A stretch of 64,000 nucleotides of DNA from Clostridium sp. Marseille-P3244 (GTDB lineage Bacteria > Bacillota > Clostridia > Lachnospirales > Lachnospiraceae): assembly GCF_900120155.1 (NCBI RefSeq), contig NZ_LT635549.1, positions 2,450,688 to 2,514,687 on the forward strand. The letters run 5' to 3'. Position 1 is the stretch's first letter. The number at the start of each line of letters is the position of its first letter. Below the pieces are notes generated by a model, which was not told the DNA's origin, did no database searches, and worked only from the letters and a program-made list of their open reading frames with translations. Position numbers and translations under genes: made by a program. Below, piece by piece: positions 34,640 to 43,816 of this stretch.

Positions 34640-34734
34640 ATTTCCCACTCTGTACGTCAGTAACTGGGTCGCGCGTTTTCCGCAATACTCTACACTGCGA
34701 TACGTATTTCCAGAGGAAGATGCTTTCTGTGATC

Positions 34735-35166
34735 TTATACGCCCGTTGCAAGCTCTTTTCCTGCCGCGCGGCACTCTTCCAGTGCCTCGTCATCCGGAGC
34801 TTCATTCGCGATCACACCTTCATCACGCACAAGCACTGCTCCTGCCTTTTTCATCCGTTCTGTCCAGTCACGCATCCACTCTCCGTCACCCCATCCGTAA
34901 GAACCGAAAAGCAGGATCTTTTTCCCGGACACCATGGGTTCCACAGCCTCCACAAAAGGCTCCATCTCTACTTCTTCCAGCTGTTCTGCTCCCATGGACG
35001 GGCATCCCAGCGCAAATACATTTTCAGACACAACAGACGAAGCGTCCGCATCTGATACCTCTATCAGGTCTGCCTGGACTCCCGCCGAACGGATTCCTTC
35101 CGCAACGGCTTCTGCCATAGTCTGGGTGTTCCCTGTCCCGCTCCAATATACTACCGGTACGCTCAT
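34735..35166 (-). CDS. Flavodoxin
   Basis: The protein of about 143 aa is a short-chain flavodoxin, an FMN electron carrier that replaces ferredoxin under iron limitation. The phosphate-binding loop YWSGTGNTQTMAEA is at the N-terminus (about residues 7-20), and GSYGWGDGEWMRDW at about 88-101 forms the isoalloxazine-binding loops. I place the start at ATG 35166, eight bases after GGAGG. It is 35 bp downstream of the DUF3793 gene, whose promoter carries a Fur-like site, so both are probably induced by low iron. Confidence 0.93.
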   Translation of the reverse strand: MSVPVVYWSGTGNTQTMAEAVAEGIRSAGVQADLIEVSDADASSVVSENVFALGCPSMGAEQLEEVEMEPFVEAVEPMVSGKKILLFGSYGWGDGEWMRDWTERMKKAGAVLVRDEGVIANEAPDDEALEECRAAGKELATGV

Positions 35167-35201
35167 TTTCTTTTCCTCCACTTCTTCATTTTGTATAATA
35201 T

Positions 35202-35795
35202 TTATCTCTGCAGAGCAATTTCCCGGATGCTCTTCCCGGTCAAAAATTCATTGACCGCACAATCCTTGGCCCGGTCAAATTCCTTGAACCTCATCCTCGC
35301 TCCGGTCAGGTCACCGTACACTTTCCAGTAACCGATCATCAGATACCGCTGTCCTTCATTTTCGATAAATCCTCTGATATCTCCCACCGGATATCCAAGA
35401 AACGCCCCTATTTCGTGTGGAAACCCCATGCCTCTCCGCCCGAACTTTCGGATCCTTTCACAGAGACGGTCAAGCATTGCGTCAAGCTTCATATCTGCAT
35501 AACCGTACTCTCGGATCAGTTCCCGTGTTTCCGGCTGATTCAGGCTTCTTTCCAGTTCATCCGGACGGTAAAACATAACAAGACATTTTCCTTCGGAACA
35601 GGAGAGCAGATGGTAGGAAATATCCATACCGCGAAACAATTCCACAAGCTCTCCATACAGTCCAAAATCCAGTGTAATGACACAGGAGACTTTCAGGCCT
35701 TTCAGGAACGGCGCGCACTGCAGCGCGATCTGAAATTCCAGTCTGGTCTTTCGGTTTCTGTTTTTCAGGAAATAGGATATTACTTCTGTAGGCAT
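35202..35795 (-). CDS. DUF3793 family protein
   Basis: A protein of about 197 aa. The C-terminal half has the hallmark I associate with DUF3793: PHEIGAFLGYPVGDIRGFIE followed by YWKVYGD. Function is not established; the family is repeatedly found next to flavodoxin genes in Clostridia, as here. Several Cys residues (CAPF, CVIT, CSEGK) are scattered without a clear cluster. I chose ATG 35795 after AAAGGAG rather than a TTG ten codons upstream. It is the first gene of the flavodoxin operon. Confidence 0.82.
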   Translation of the reverse strand: MPTEVISYFLKNRNRKTRLEFQIALQCAPFLKGLKVSCVITLDFGLYGELVELFRGMDISYHLLSCSEGKCLVMFYRPDELERSLNQPETRELIREYGYADMKLDAMLDRLCERIRKFGRRGMGFPHEIGAFLGYPVGDIRGFIENEGQRYLMIGYWKVYGDLTGARMRFKEFDRAKDCAVNEFLTGKSIREIALQR

Positions 35796-35810
35796 GACTT
35801 CTCCTTTTTT

Positions 35811-35862
35811 GAGAATGATTTTCAATTAACTTGATAGTAACATAGGACATTCTGTTTTTCAA
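35811..35862 (-). promoter_or_regulatory. Promoter and candidate Fur box of the DUF3793-flavodoxin operon
   Basis: On the minus strand TTGAAA (35857-35862) and TACTAT (35834-35839) are 17 bp apart. Directly downstream, GAGAATGATTTTCAATTAA at 35811-35829 matches the classical 19-bp Fur consensus at 12 positions, including AATGAT and TCA. The placement over the start region fits iron-dependent repression of a flavodoxin. Confidence 0.6.
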
Positions 35863-36018
35863 CAATGTTTTTTGAAAATATTTCTCATTATTTCATCTGT
35901 TCTTTTCATACTTTCTTGGCAACTTCATAAGATTTATGTTTCCCCGTTTATAGTCAGATTGCTCAATTTTTTTTATTTTTTTATCGTTTTTTTAGTTGTT
36001 CCCCACATAGGTTTAGTG

Positions 36019-36024
36019 TATAAT
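36019..36024 (+). promoter_or_regulatory. Promoter (-10) of the small P-loop protein gene
   Basis: TATAAT at 36019-36024 with TTGTTC 17 bp upstream at 35996-36001. The start codon follows about 60 bp later. Confidence 0.65.
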
Positions 36025-36086
36025 AGGTTTAAGATATTTGAGAGGTGAAAGTCTCAAACAATACATACATAAAGGAGAGATTCGCC

Positions 36087-36506
36087 ATGGTAAATTTAGT
36101 AACAGGCCCAAGAGGCAGCGGTAAAACACAGCAAATGATTGATCTTGCAAATGAAAAGGTAAAAACTTCCAACGGAAACGTAGTATTCATCAAAAAAAGC
36201 CATAAAGATACATACACGGTAGATTTCAATATCCGCGTGATCCGTATGGCTGATTATCCTGATATCCTTACTCTTGAAGAATTCATCGGTTTTCTTTACG
36301 GCATGGCAGCCGGCAATCATGACATTGAAGCAGTTTTCATCGACAGCGTGCTGAAACAGGCCAATATCACTCTTGAAAGTCTCGGGGCTTTCATCCAGAA
36401 GCTGAATAAGATCTCCACTGAAAATAAAATAGATTTCTATCTTAGCATAAGTGCGGAGAAGAAAGATATTCCTAATATAGATTCATCCGAATGCAATCTG
36501 CTTTAG
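36087..36506 (+). CDS. Small P-loop ATP-binding protein of unknown role
   Basis: A protein of about 139 aa. It begins MVNLVTGPRGSGKTQQMIDL, a Walker A motif at residues 7-14, and a hydrophobic strand ending in Asp (IEAVFIDSVL, about 86-95) is a plausible Walker B. It lacks a lid or signature domain, and is much shorter than known kinases. The ATG at 36087 follows AAAGGAGAG; 14 upstream codons are open but unlikely. It has its own promoter and a strong terminator, a single-gene unit. I recognise it only as a conserved Clostridia protein. Confidence 0.75.
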   Translation: MVNLVTGPRGSGKTQQMIDLANEKVKTSNGNVVFIKKSHKDTYTVDFNIRVIRMADYPDILTLEEFIGFLYGMAAGNHDIEAVFIDSVLKQANITLESLGAFIQKLNKISTENKIDFYLSISAEKKDIPNIDSSECNLL

Positions 36507-36534
36507 AAATCATAAAAATTTATTTCAATAATAT

Positions 36535-36575
36535 CAGAGCCGGCACATCTTGGTGTACCGGCTCTGTTTCTCTTT
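36535..36575 (+). terminator. Intrinsic terminator after the P-loop gene
   Basis: CAGAGCCGG (36535-36543) pairs with CCGGCTCTG (36558-36566), with ACA/TGT inside, and is followed by TTTCTCTTT. It also faces the end of the minus-strand gene at 36605. Confidence 0.85.
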
Positions 36576-36604
36576 AATACATTTATGTTTTCCGTCAACG
36601 CAGT

Positions 36605-38281
36605 TTATGATACTTCTCCGTTAGTTGTATCATCCTCTTGCTGTGACCTCTCTTCTTCGTTCGTCGGAGTAGTTTTCTCTATTCCATTCAGTGACAGAAC
36701 CGTATTACTACTCTCTCCTTCTTTATATTCAATGGTCACCTCATCTCCCACGTCGTACCGGATGATATCGATAAAATCCACCACTGACACATCAAAGATT
36801 TCATCAGATCCTTCCAGCATGATATAGTAATGTGAGTTTCCCTCTACAACGCCCTGTGCGATTTTTGTAATGGGCGCGGTGATGGACTGGATCTCCCGGG
36901 TATCTTCCGGAGTCTCCTGGATTCCATTCTCATACATCAGTTTGGAGTACTCTTCCTCGCACTCGCTCACAGTATCTCCGATCGCCACGATCTGATATTT
37001 CTGTACATTGACCATGGCATACTTCTTTACAAGCCCGGCATCGTCCTTCAGGGCGATGAAATAAGTCGGCTCCCCGGAGATGTTGAGCAGCAGCGGGAAT
37101 GTAGCCACATAGTGCAGATTCTGCACCTGGCCTTCTGCCGATGACATAGCGGATGCCTCGGTGGCTCCTTCTACTTCATAGAATTTCGTCTCCATAGTAC
37201 GCTGATTCATAAGCACAAATCCTACATTAGACTGGTCCCCCGTGATCGATGTAACTCCTGTGTAGACCCATACATCATCATTGATCGCAAGATAATTGTA
37301 TCCGTCTGTTGTGTGCAGGCAGTCTTTCTGTCCCAGAACACTGTTGAAAAATCCATGTTTCAAGGTTCCGTAATAATCATACAGCTGCACAAGCAGGTCT
37401 GCCGAATATGCCCTGTCGATCCACTGTGGAGCGTCCTCAATAGCATAGTCTTCCGTCTCACCGGTAATCGCGTTGCACAGTACCACCCGCCCGATCGTTT
37501 CTCCGCCGAACAGTCCGATATTAAATTTCTTGACGGGGCAGATCCAGTAAGGCGTCCCTTCCTCATCCACCTCAAAACTCAGATCGTTGAATATATATGT
37601 GGGATATCTGAACCGCAGATGACGGTAGATATTCCGGTTAAAATGATCGCTGGTCGTATATTTCATTCCCTCGTCCAGCTTTACAAGTTCTGTATCCTGT
37701 GTTGCCATATCGATCTTAATATAGGCCGGGATTCCTTCCCCCTGGTTTGTAAACCATTTGATGATACTGGCATATTTCAGAGGAGAAACTCTTACGGGTC
37801 TGTCCTGGAAATTTATCTGAGAATAAAGCTCGTCAACTTCGAACTGAGACACCATATCCACCATGCTTCCCATCTTCCTGTCCCCCAGCAGCTCCGCGGA
37901 GTCTTTATCCAGAAGGGGGATCTGGTCAAATGACAGCTCCTCGATATCTTTCGCGAATTCTCCGGTCTCCACAGTCATCAGCTGCTGGTATTTTTTCGCA
38001 TTGACGACCGGTGAGGAAAGCAGCGTACCCACCAGATAAACAACAACGATCAGCCCTACGATCCCCAGGATGATCTTCAGTCCTTTTGACTCTTTGAGCT
38101 CATAACGGTTCAGCTGCTTTTTCCTTATGAATATCACCGCTGCGAGTAGTCCCAGCACGATCATGAATATCCAGATCTCCGCCGAATGGATATTGAGCGC
38201 AGGCAGCGCCGCGTAATAATAAATCCCCGCTGCCAGGATGATCAGGATCGCGATCAGTATTTTCCCTTTTAATCTTCCCAT
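36605..38281 (-). CDS. Large membrane-anchored protein of unknown function
   Basis: A protein of about 558 aa. Three hydrophobic helices occupy the first 90 residues (about 7-28, 36-51, 69-88), followed by a long soluble region likely outside the membrane and an acidic low-complexity tail (NEEERSQQEDDTT). Repeating segments such as IPAYIKIDMATQDTELVKL and SGEPTYFIALKDDAGLVKKY suggest beta-rich modules resembling each other, perhaps PepSY-like. I do not recognise the family with confidence. The ATG at 38281 follows AAAGGAA. It is 92 bp upstream of nothing co-oriented and stands alone. Confidence 0.65.
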   Translation of the reverse strand: MGRLKGKILIAILIILAAGIYYYAALPALNIHSAEIWIFMIVLGLLAAVIFIRKKQLNRYELKESKGLKIILGIVGLIVVVYLVGTLLSSPVVNAKKYQQLMTVETGEFAKDIEELSFDQIPLLDKDSAELLGDRKMGSMVDMVSQFEVDELYSQINFQDRPVRVSPLKYASIIKWFTNQGEGIPAYIKIDMATQDTELVKLDEGMKYTTSDHFNRNIYRHLRFRYPTYIFNDLSFEVDEEGTPYWICPVKKFNIGLFGGETIGRVVLCNAITGETEDYAIEDAPQWIDRAYSADLLVQLYDYYGTLKHGFFNSVLGQKDCLHTTDGYNYLAINDDVWVYTGVTSITGDQSNVGFVLMNQRTMETKFYEVEGATEASAMSSAEGQVQNLHYVATFPLLLNISGEPTYFIALKDDAGLVKKYAMVNVQKYQIVAIGDTVSECEEEYSKLMYENGIQETPEDTREIQSITAPITKIAQGVVEGNSHYYIMLEGSDEIFDVSVVDFIDIIRYDVGDEVTIEYKEGESSNTVLSLNGIEKTTPTNEEERSQQEDDTTNGEVS

Positions 38282-38373
38282 TTTCCTTTCTGTCCTTCCT
38301 TCAGAATATCCTGTCACAATAATACGGCAATTATAACATTTTTATACGCCGGGCACAAGGCCGGTTGTCTCCG

Positions 38374-40680
38374 TTATTTTCCTACGCGGATCACCAATGT
38401 TCCCTCATCGTAGATCACTGTTCCCAGACTTCTCAGTTTTTCTTCATTCAAAGCGTCCCCGTATTTTTCCTTCTCACAGCTTCCCACAAATATATAGCGA
38501 ACCTGATACTTCTCCAGAAATTCCTCGGTCTGCCCCATGTCTGTTCCGGTATAGAACTTGCGGATCTCTTCTGATCTTTTCTGCTGTTCCTTTGGTTCTC
38601 CTCTCCACAGCCACTCGTGGGTATACCAGCCGGACACAGTGGGAAGCCCCGTTATTGCCGACACCCGGCAGTACCGGCTGTAACTCTCCCCATCCGCTTC
38701 CACGATCACCGGATTTGTCCCATATTCCGGATGTTCCGCTGCATCCTCCTCCAATGCCCGGATCGCCCCGGCATCTTCGGGATACTCCTCCTCCAGAAAC
38801 GCTGTTGCGTCAAGTCCCTGATAGCCTGAGGGATCCAGAACATTTCCATACCAGGAACCGACTGCCGTCACGGTATAGCAGCAGGTGCCCAGCAGGCAGG
38901 CCAGTCCGGCTCCCGCAAAAATCTTCGGCAGGAGCCGCCGCTTGAGAGTCAGGAACCGTACAATAATATAGCCCATGCACATCCCGAACATGATAAACGC
39001 CTGATAGGTCAGCTTAAACATAGTGTTGCTGCGGGCATATCCCTCTTCATAAATATCCCGGACATAGACCAGTTCCGGAATAAGCACCAGCCCCAGAGCG
39101 CACAGCCCCCACAGAAAAACTGTCAGATCCGACAGTGGACTCTTCAGGAAAAACTGCCGCAGGATGCCTGTACCTTTTTTCCTCTGCAGGATACTCCTTC
39201 GGACAGCATAAACAAAAAATACCACTGTCAGCACAGCCGGAAGTCCCCATAACAGCAGAAGCTGATGGGGCAGGGAGTGATTCTCCGCGACTCCCACTCC
39301 GGACACCATCGTTTCAAAACTTATCTGGAACGGCAGCGCACAGAGAAACGCGATCGCCGCCAGCTCTGCGCCCCACACCGCCGCGCAGATGAGAGCCTGC
39401 CCGGGCCGGCAGTTCTTCCGGTAGATACCGGCATAGGTCACTGCCCCGAGACATACCGTCAGATAGATCACAAAATCCCAGTAGTTGGCCCATTGGAAAA
39501 CCCCCAGCAGCCATCCCATAGTCAGAATATGAGGATTCAAAAGCATCCCCGGAAGCTCTGAAACCGAAAATCTGCCGCTTCTCCTCTGTTCTCTCACCTG
39601 CCGCAGGAAGGAATACAAGATCCCCAGAAGCAGGAGCACAAGGAACAGATTTACCATGTGGGCGTGCAGGTCGCCCAGGACAAAAGAGTAAGATGGAAAT
39701 TCATGGATCGTTTTGTCCGCCACATCCGGGTCATAGCCGATATAGCGGGTGGAATCCGGGAACCAGTAATCTTTCTGCTGCCAGCCGAAAATGCCGGCCA
39801 GAAGCGGACGCAGTTTCCCGTACCACACGTAGTGCATATTTCCTCCGAAGGAGACAGCCGCTCCCGCCAGAAGCCCCCCTGCCGCCGCGGCCCGGTTCTT
39901 CCGCCGCCCGATGTCTGCCGTCTTTTTCCCTGTCCCCTGAAGAAGGCGGTAAACCATCGAAAAGGGAAGGACAAAGGCAAAGGCCGCCACAGCGGCGCGC
40001 ATCAGATGATACGTCTCCTGCACACGGGTAAAGCTGAGCCGGGTCAGATACACCGCGTAGTACTGTCCTCCGTAATAATAATTGATATGGGAGCCGGCCT
40101 GCCAGATGTCCGCGGAGGGCAGCGTGTCACTGCGCATCATGGATGCCATGAACCCGTAATCCATGAATTTTTCCGTGCCCATCGCCTCCGGACGGAATCC
40201 CGCGAAGTATGTCCACATGAGAATCAGCAGCAGGAACAGGAACTCTTCCCAGAGGATGAGATGAAAGCTCACAGGTAATTTTTTTCCCTTTACGGCCGTC
40301 TTCTCTGATCCGTCCGTTTGCCCTCTGTCTTTTCTTATCCTTCTTTTCCAGACCATCAGCCAGCACACTCCTGCGCACAATGCCGTGACCGGCCATGCCC
40401 ATCCTGTACTAAAAGGCAGGATTCCCGCACATACCAGAACCCAGAATACAAAGCCTGGCACCCCGATCCCGAGTGCCTTGGCAAACACATATCCCCGGTC
40501 CGCGAATCCCCGGAACAGAAGTCCGGCCAGCGGAGAAAACGCCAGTCCGAGGAGCAGGAGCAGCAGCCACCACTTCAGGAAAGACACACTGTCCTCCTTA
40601 AGCAGCGCCGCCGACAATATCAGAAGCGCCAGGATCCCGATACCCGGCATCCACTCTCTGTTTTTCCACAGTCTTTCCAT
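38374..40680 (-). CDS. DUF2298 (YYY-type) multi-spanning membrane protein
   Basis: A 768-aa protein with about 14-18 hydrophobic helices and a C-terminal soluble part. The segment HINYYYGGQYYAVYLTRLS at about residues 191-209 is the Tyr-rich motif of the DUF2298/Chlor_Arch_YYY family, first noted in archaea and Chloroflexi; SYSFVLGDLHAHMVNLF is another conserved patch. The C-terminal ESYSRYCRVSAITGLPTVSG and YTHEWLWRG resemble parts of GT-C glycosyltransferases, so a glycosyl-transfer role is plausible. A GT2 gene lies 44 bp upstream on the same strand. Confidence 0.8.
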   Translation of the reverse strand: MERLWKNREWMPGIGILALLILSAALLKEDSVSFLKWWLLLLLLGLAFSPLAGLLFRGFADRGYVFAKALGIGVPGFVFWVLVCAGILPFSTGWAWPVTALCAGVCWLMVWKRRIRKDRGQTDGSEKTAVKGKKLPVSFHLILWEEFLFLLLILMWTYFAGFRPEAMGTEKFMDYGFMASMMRSDTLPSADIWQAGSHINYYYGGQYYAVYLTRLSFTRVQETYHLMRAAVAAFAFVLPFSMVYRLLQGTGKKTADIGRRKNRAAAAGGLLAGAAVSFGGNMHYVWYGKLRPLLAGIFGWQQKDYWFPDSTRYIGYDPDVADKTIHEFPSYSFVLGDLHAHMVNLFLVLLLLGILYSFLRQVREQRRSGRFSVSELPGMLLNPHILTMGWLLGVFQWANYWDFVIYLTVCLGAVTYAGIYRKNCRPGQALICAAVWGAELAAIAFLCALPFQISFETMVSGVGVAENHSLPHQLLLLWGLPAVLTVVFFVYAVRRSILQRKKGTGILRQFFLKSPLSDLTVFLWGLCALGLVLIPELVYVRDIYEEGYARSNTMFKLTYQAFIMFGMCMGYIIVRFLTLKRRLLPKIFAGAGLACLLGTCCYTVTAVGSWYGNVLDPSGYQGLDATAFLEEEYPEDAGAIRALEEDAAEHPEYGTNPVIVEADGESYSRYCRVSAITGLPTVSGWYTHEWLWRGEPKEQQKRSEEIRKFYTGTDMGQTEEFLEKYQVRYIFVGSCEKEKYGDALNEEKLRSLGTVIYDEGTLVIRVGK

Positions 40681-40724
40681 TCTGCTTTCCTTCCAAAATA
40701 TTGCTTTATTGTCTAAATGCTGAT

Positions 40725-41489
40725 TTATTCAGTCCTGTCCTTCTGTCTCTTACATTTTCGTCTTTTTGTGCCGTCCAGCTCTCCGAATTCTCTCCAGGCC
40801 CGGGCTCCCAGTCTCAGGATGCGCCGGATGTTCAGAGAATTTTTTCCGCCCTGCCGGGGGCGGAAAGTGACCGGATACCACCGGACCGTTTTTCCCAGTC
40901 TCAGATAGCATACGCTCATCAGCACGTTGGGCAGGGCGCAGTGTTCCGGGAAAAGCTCCAGGATCTCTGCGAGTTCTCCGGCCCTCATCAGACGGAACGG
41001 TGTATTGGAGTCCTTCACAGAGATCCGGAACCTGATCCGGAGAGCCATGCGAAGGGCCCGGGTCACTGCCAGACGTGCCAGCCCGTCCTGCCGGTGCCTC
41101 CTGTCTCCGATCAAAAGACCGCAGAGTCTCCGATCTCGCCAGAACTGCCAGAACTCTTCCGGAACCGTCTGCCCGTCGGAATCTGTCTGAAAAATGTAGT
41201 CCGCTCCATGATCCAGGGCATAGCGATATCCGCTGAGTACCGCGGCTCCGTGTCCTCCGTTTTGTCTGTTAAGGACGATCATCCCGGGGCAGGCATCCCG
41301 GCACTGATCCAGCAGTTCCCCTGTCCGGTCCCTGCTGCCGTCATTGACCACCACCAGCCTGCTTTCCGGTCCGGTCCTTACTGCAATCTTATGCCACTGC
41401 GCCACGGTCTCTCTGATGTTCATCTCTTCATTGTACGCGGGCATCACAATATATAAACGATCCGTTTCTTTCGTCTTCCTGTTTGTCAT
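40725..41489 (-). CDS. Glycosyltransferase family 2 (polyprenyl-phosphate sugar transferase-like)
   Basis: The protein of about 254 aa has a GT-A fold: YIVMPAYNEEMNIRETV, VVNDGSRDRTGELL and FQTDSDGQTVPEE (the DxD-type metal site at about residue 102). It lacks C-terminal membrane helices, resembling dolichol/undecaprenyl-phosphate sugar synthases. Such enzymes charge a lipid carrier that GT-C proteins then use, which would fit the DUF2298 protein encoded 44 bp downstream. I chose ATG 41489 after GAGGAG; a GTG six codons upstream is open. Confidence 0.86.
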   Translation of the reverse strand: MTNRKTKETDRLYIVMPAYNEEMNIRETVAQWHKIAVRTGPESRLVVVNDGSRDRTGELLDQCRDACPGMIVLNRQNGGHGAAVLSGYRYALDHGADYIFQTDSDGQTVPEEFWQFWRDRRLCGLLIGDRRHRQDGLARLAVTRALRMALRIRFRISVKDSNTPFRLMRAGELAEILELFPEHCALPNVLMSVCYLRLGKTVRWYPVTFRPRQGGKNSLNIRRILRLGARAWREFGELDGTKRRKCKRQKDRTE

Positions 41490-41609
41490 AGGCAGGTCTC
41501 TCCTCACAGTAAAATCCTCAGACAGGAGCCTTTACAGAGCTCTCTGCCTGAGGATATCATACTTCTGTCTTATATTCTATTTATTTCAGACATTTTTTAT
41601 CTTAATTTC

Positions 41610-43685
41610 CTATTCTTCTGATGCCCTTGCGGCGATCTCCTTCTCCTGGACATCGGACGGAGCCTGCTCGTACCTTGCGAACTGGTACTCATAGGTTCCT
41701 CTTCCTCCGGTCATGGATCTGAGGACCGTGCAGTATCCGAACAGCCCGGTCATGGGGATGTCCGCCTCGATCACCTGTTTTCCTCCTGAAACAGGATTCA
41801 TGCCCAGCACGCGGCCGCGCCTCTTGTTCAGATCACCCATTACATCCCCTGTATAATCGTCAGGAACTGTCACCTTGATAGAGGCAATGGGCTCAAGAAG
41901 GACCGGAGATGCCTCCATGAATCCTTTCTTAAATGCCTGGCTGGTGGCCGTCTTGAACGCCATCTCCGAGGAATCTACCGGATGGTAGGATCCATCGTAG
42001 AGGATCGCTTTCACGCCCACCACCGGATATCCGGCCAGCGGTCCTTTCACCACAGATTCCTGCAGTCCCTTCTCCACTGCCGGGAAATAATTCTTCGGCA
42101 CTGCTCCGCCTACGACACACTCTTCAAATACATAGGGCGTATCCAGGTCCCCGGAGGGCTCGAATTTCATCTTGACATGTCCGTACTGTCCGTGGCCGCC
42201 GGTCTGTTTCTTGTATTTCATATCCACGTCGGACGTCTTGCGGATGGTCTCCCGGAAGGCAACCTTTGGCGTCTCCAGGATGATCTCCACTTTATATCTC
42301 GCCGCCAGCTTGCTGGCCGCGATCTCCAGATGCTGGTCGCCCATGCCGTAGAGCAGCGTCTGCCGGTTCTCGCTGTCGTTGACAGCCTTCAGTGTCACAT
42401 CCTCTGCCGTCATCCTTGCCAGAGCCTGGGAAACCTTGTCCTCATCGCCTTTGTTCTTCACCTGATATCTCATATATGTATATGGCACAGAATAGTCCGT
42501 CCTTGCGTAGGACACCGGACTCGCCTTCGTTGACAGCGTATCGCCGGTCCTGGTATTGGCCAGCTTCGCGATCGCGCCGATGTCGCCGGCAAAAAGTTCT
42601 GCCACCTCGGACGGCTTGTTGCCGCACATCGTGTAGAGCTTGCCCGGCTTTTCCTCTGCTTCAGTATCCGCGTTGTAGAGGACGTCATCCCCCTTGAGTA
42701 CGCCGGAACACACCTTGACAAAGGAATATTTTCCGATGAACGGATCCACCATTGTCTTGAATACATATGCGGTCTTTGCTTTGGAGAAATCGTAGTTCGC
42801 CTCGAAGATCTCATTGGTCCTCCGGTTGATCCCCGCGCAGGTCCTCTTGTCCGGGCTGGGGAAGAATCTTACGATATCAGACAGAAGGTTCGCCACGCCC
42901 TGGGCCTGTACGTTGGATCCCATGGCCACCGGAACGATATCCCCGTCCATGACTTCCGTACGCATGGCGGAACGGATCTCCTCGATGGAGAATTCTTCTC
43001 CGTTGAAATAGCGCTCCATGAATTCTTCGCTGGTCTCTGCCACCGCTTCCATAAGAGAGTCTCTCAGCACCTGAAGGTTGGGCTTGCAGTAATCCGGGAT
43101 CTCACACTCTTCTCTCTGTCCGATGCCCGTATATCTGCGCCCCGCGTTCTTGATGACGTTGATATATCCGACCAGCTTCTCGTTCTCACGGATAGGCTGG
43201 AAATGAGGCGCGATCTTCTTGCCGTATCTGGCGGTAAGGTCTTCCACCACCTGACGGAAGCTGGCGTCGTCCACGTCCATCTCTGTCACATAGACCATCC
43301 TGGGCAGATTGTACTTGTCGCACAGTTCCCATGCCTTCTCTGTGCCAACCTGAACCCCCGCCTTGCCGGACACGACGATGACAGCCGCGTCTGCCGCGCT
43401 GACCGCCTCTTCCACTTCGCCCACAAAATCAAAGTAGCCCGGTGTATCCAGGATATTGATCTTGGCTTTCTCCCACTCGATGGGGATCAGACTTGTGCTG
43501 ATGGAAAATCCGCGTTTCTGCTCTTCTTTATCAAAATCGCTGACCGTGTTGGACTCGGACACCTTGCCCATACGGTTGGTGGCGCCTGATACATACAGCA
43601 TTGCTTCCACAAGGCTGGTCTTTCCGCTTCCGCCGTGCCCGAGCAATACTACGTTTCTGATTTCGTCCGTTCTGTAAACCTTCAT
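41610..43685 (-). CDS. Elongation factor G-like protein (FusA2 type, atypical GTPase motifs)
   Basis: The 691-aa protein has the five-domain EF-G layout, with a P-loop GHGGSGKTS at about residues 16-24. The G3 motif reads DTPGYFDF, with Tyr84 in place of the catalytic His of EF-G, and the G4 motif reads TEMD where EF-G has NKMD. The C-terminal region (GGHGQYGHVKMKFEP and RRGRVLGMNP) is conserved. This fits a paralogue with altered GTP handling rather than the housekeeping translocase. It stands alone, divergent from tyrA, without rpsL/rpsG/tuf neighbours. Function in ribosome rescue or starvation is a guess. Confidence 0.88.
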   Translation of the reverse strand: MKVYRTDEIRNVVLLGHGGSGKTSLVEAMLYVSGATNRMGKVSESNTVSDFDKEEQKRGFSISTSLIPIEWEKAKINILDTPGYFDFVGEVEEAVSAADAAVIVVSGKAGVQVGTEKAWELCDKYNLPRMVYVTEMDVDDASFRQVVEDLTARYGKKIAPHFQPIRENEKLVGYINVIKNAGRRYTGIGQREECEIPDYCKPNLQVLRDSLMEAVAETSEEFMERYFNGEEFSIEEIRSAMRTEVMDGDIVPVAMGSNVQAQGVANLLSDIVRFFPSPDKRTCAGINRRTNEIFEANYDFSKAKTAYVFKTMVDPFIGKYSFVKVCSGVLKGDDVLYNADTEAEEKPGKLYTMCGNKPSEVAELFAGDIGAIAKLANTRTGDTLSTKASPVSYARTDYSVPYTYMRYQVKNKGDEDKVSQALARMTAEDVTLKAVNDSENRQTLLYGMGDQHLEIAASKLAARYKVEIILETPKVAFRETIRKTSDVDMKYKKQTGGHGQYGHVKMKFEPSGDLDTPYVFEECVVGGAVPKNYFPAVEKGLQESVVKGPLAGYPVVGVKAILYDGSYHPVDSSEMAFKTATSQAFKKGFMEASPVLLEPIASIKVTVPDDYTGDVMGDLNKRRGRVLGMNPVSGGKQVIEADIPMTGLFGYCTVLRSMTGGRGTYEYQFARYEQAPSDVQEKEIAARASEE

Positions 43686-43816
43686 GCTGCTGCCTCCTTG
43701 ATATGTAGTAATTTACATGTGTTTTATTTTCACCCATGCATATCATGGATATATTGTACTAAAATTTTTATAACATTACAACTATTTTATATATTTTTCA
43801 CATAAATATTCCTCTG

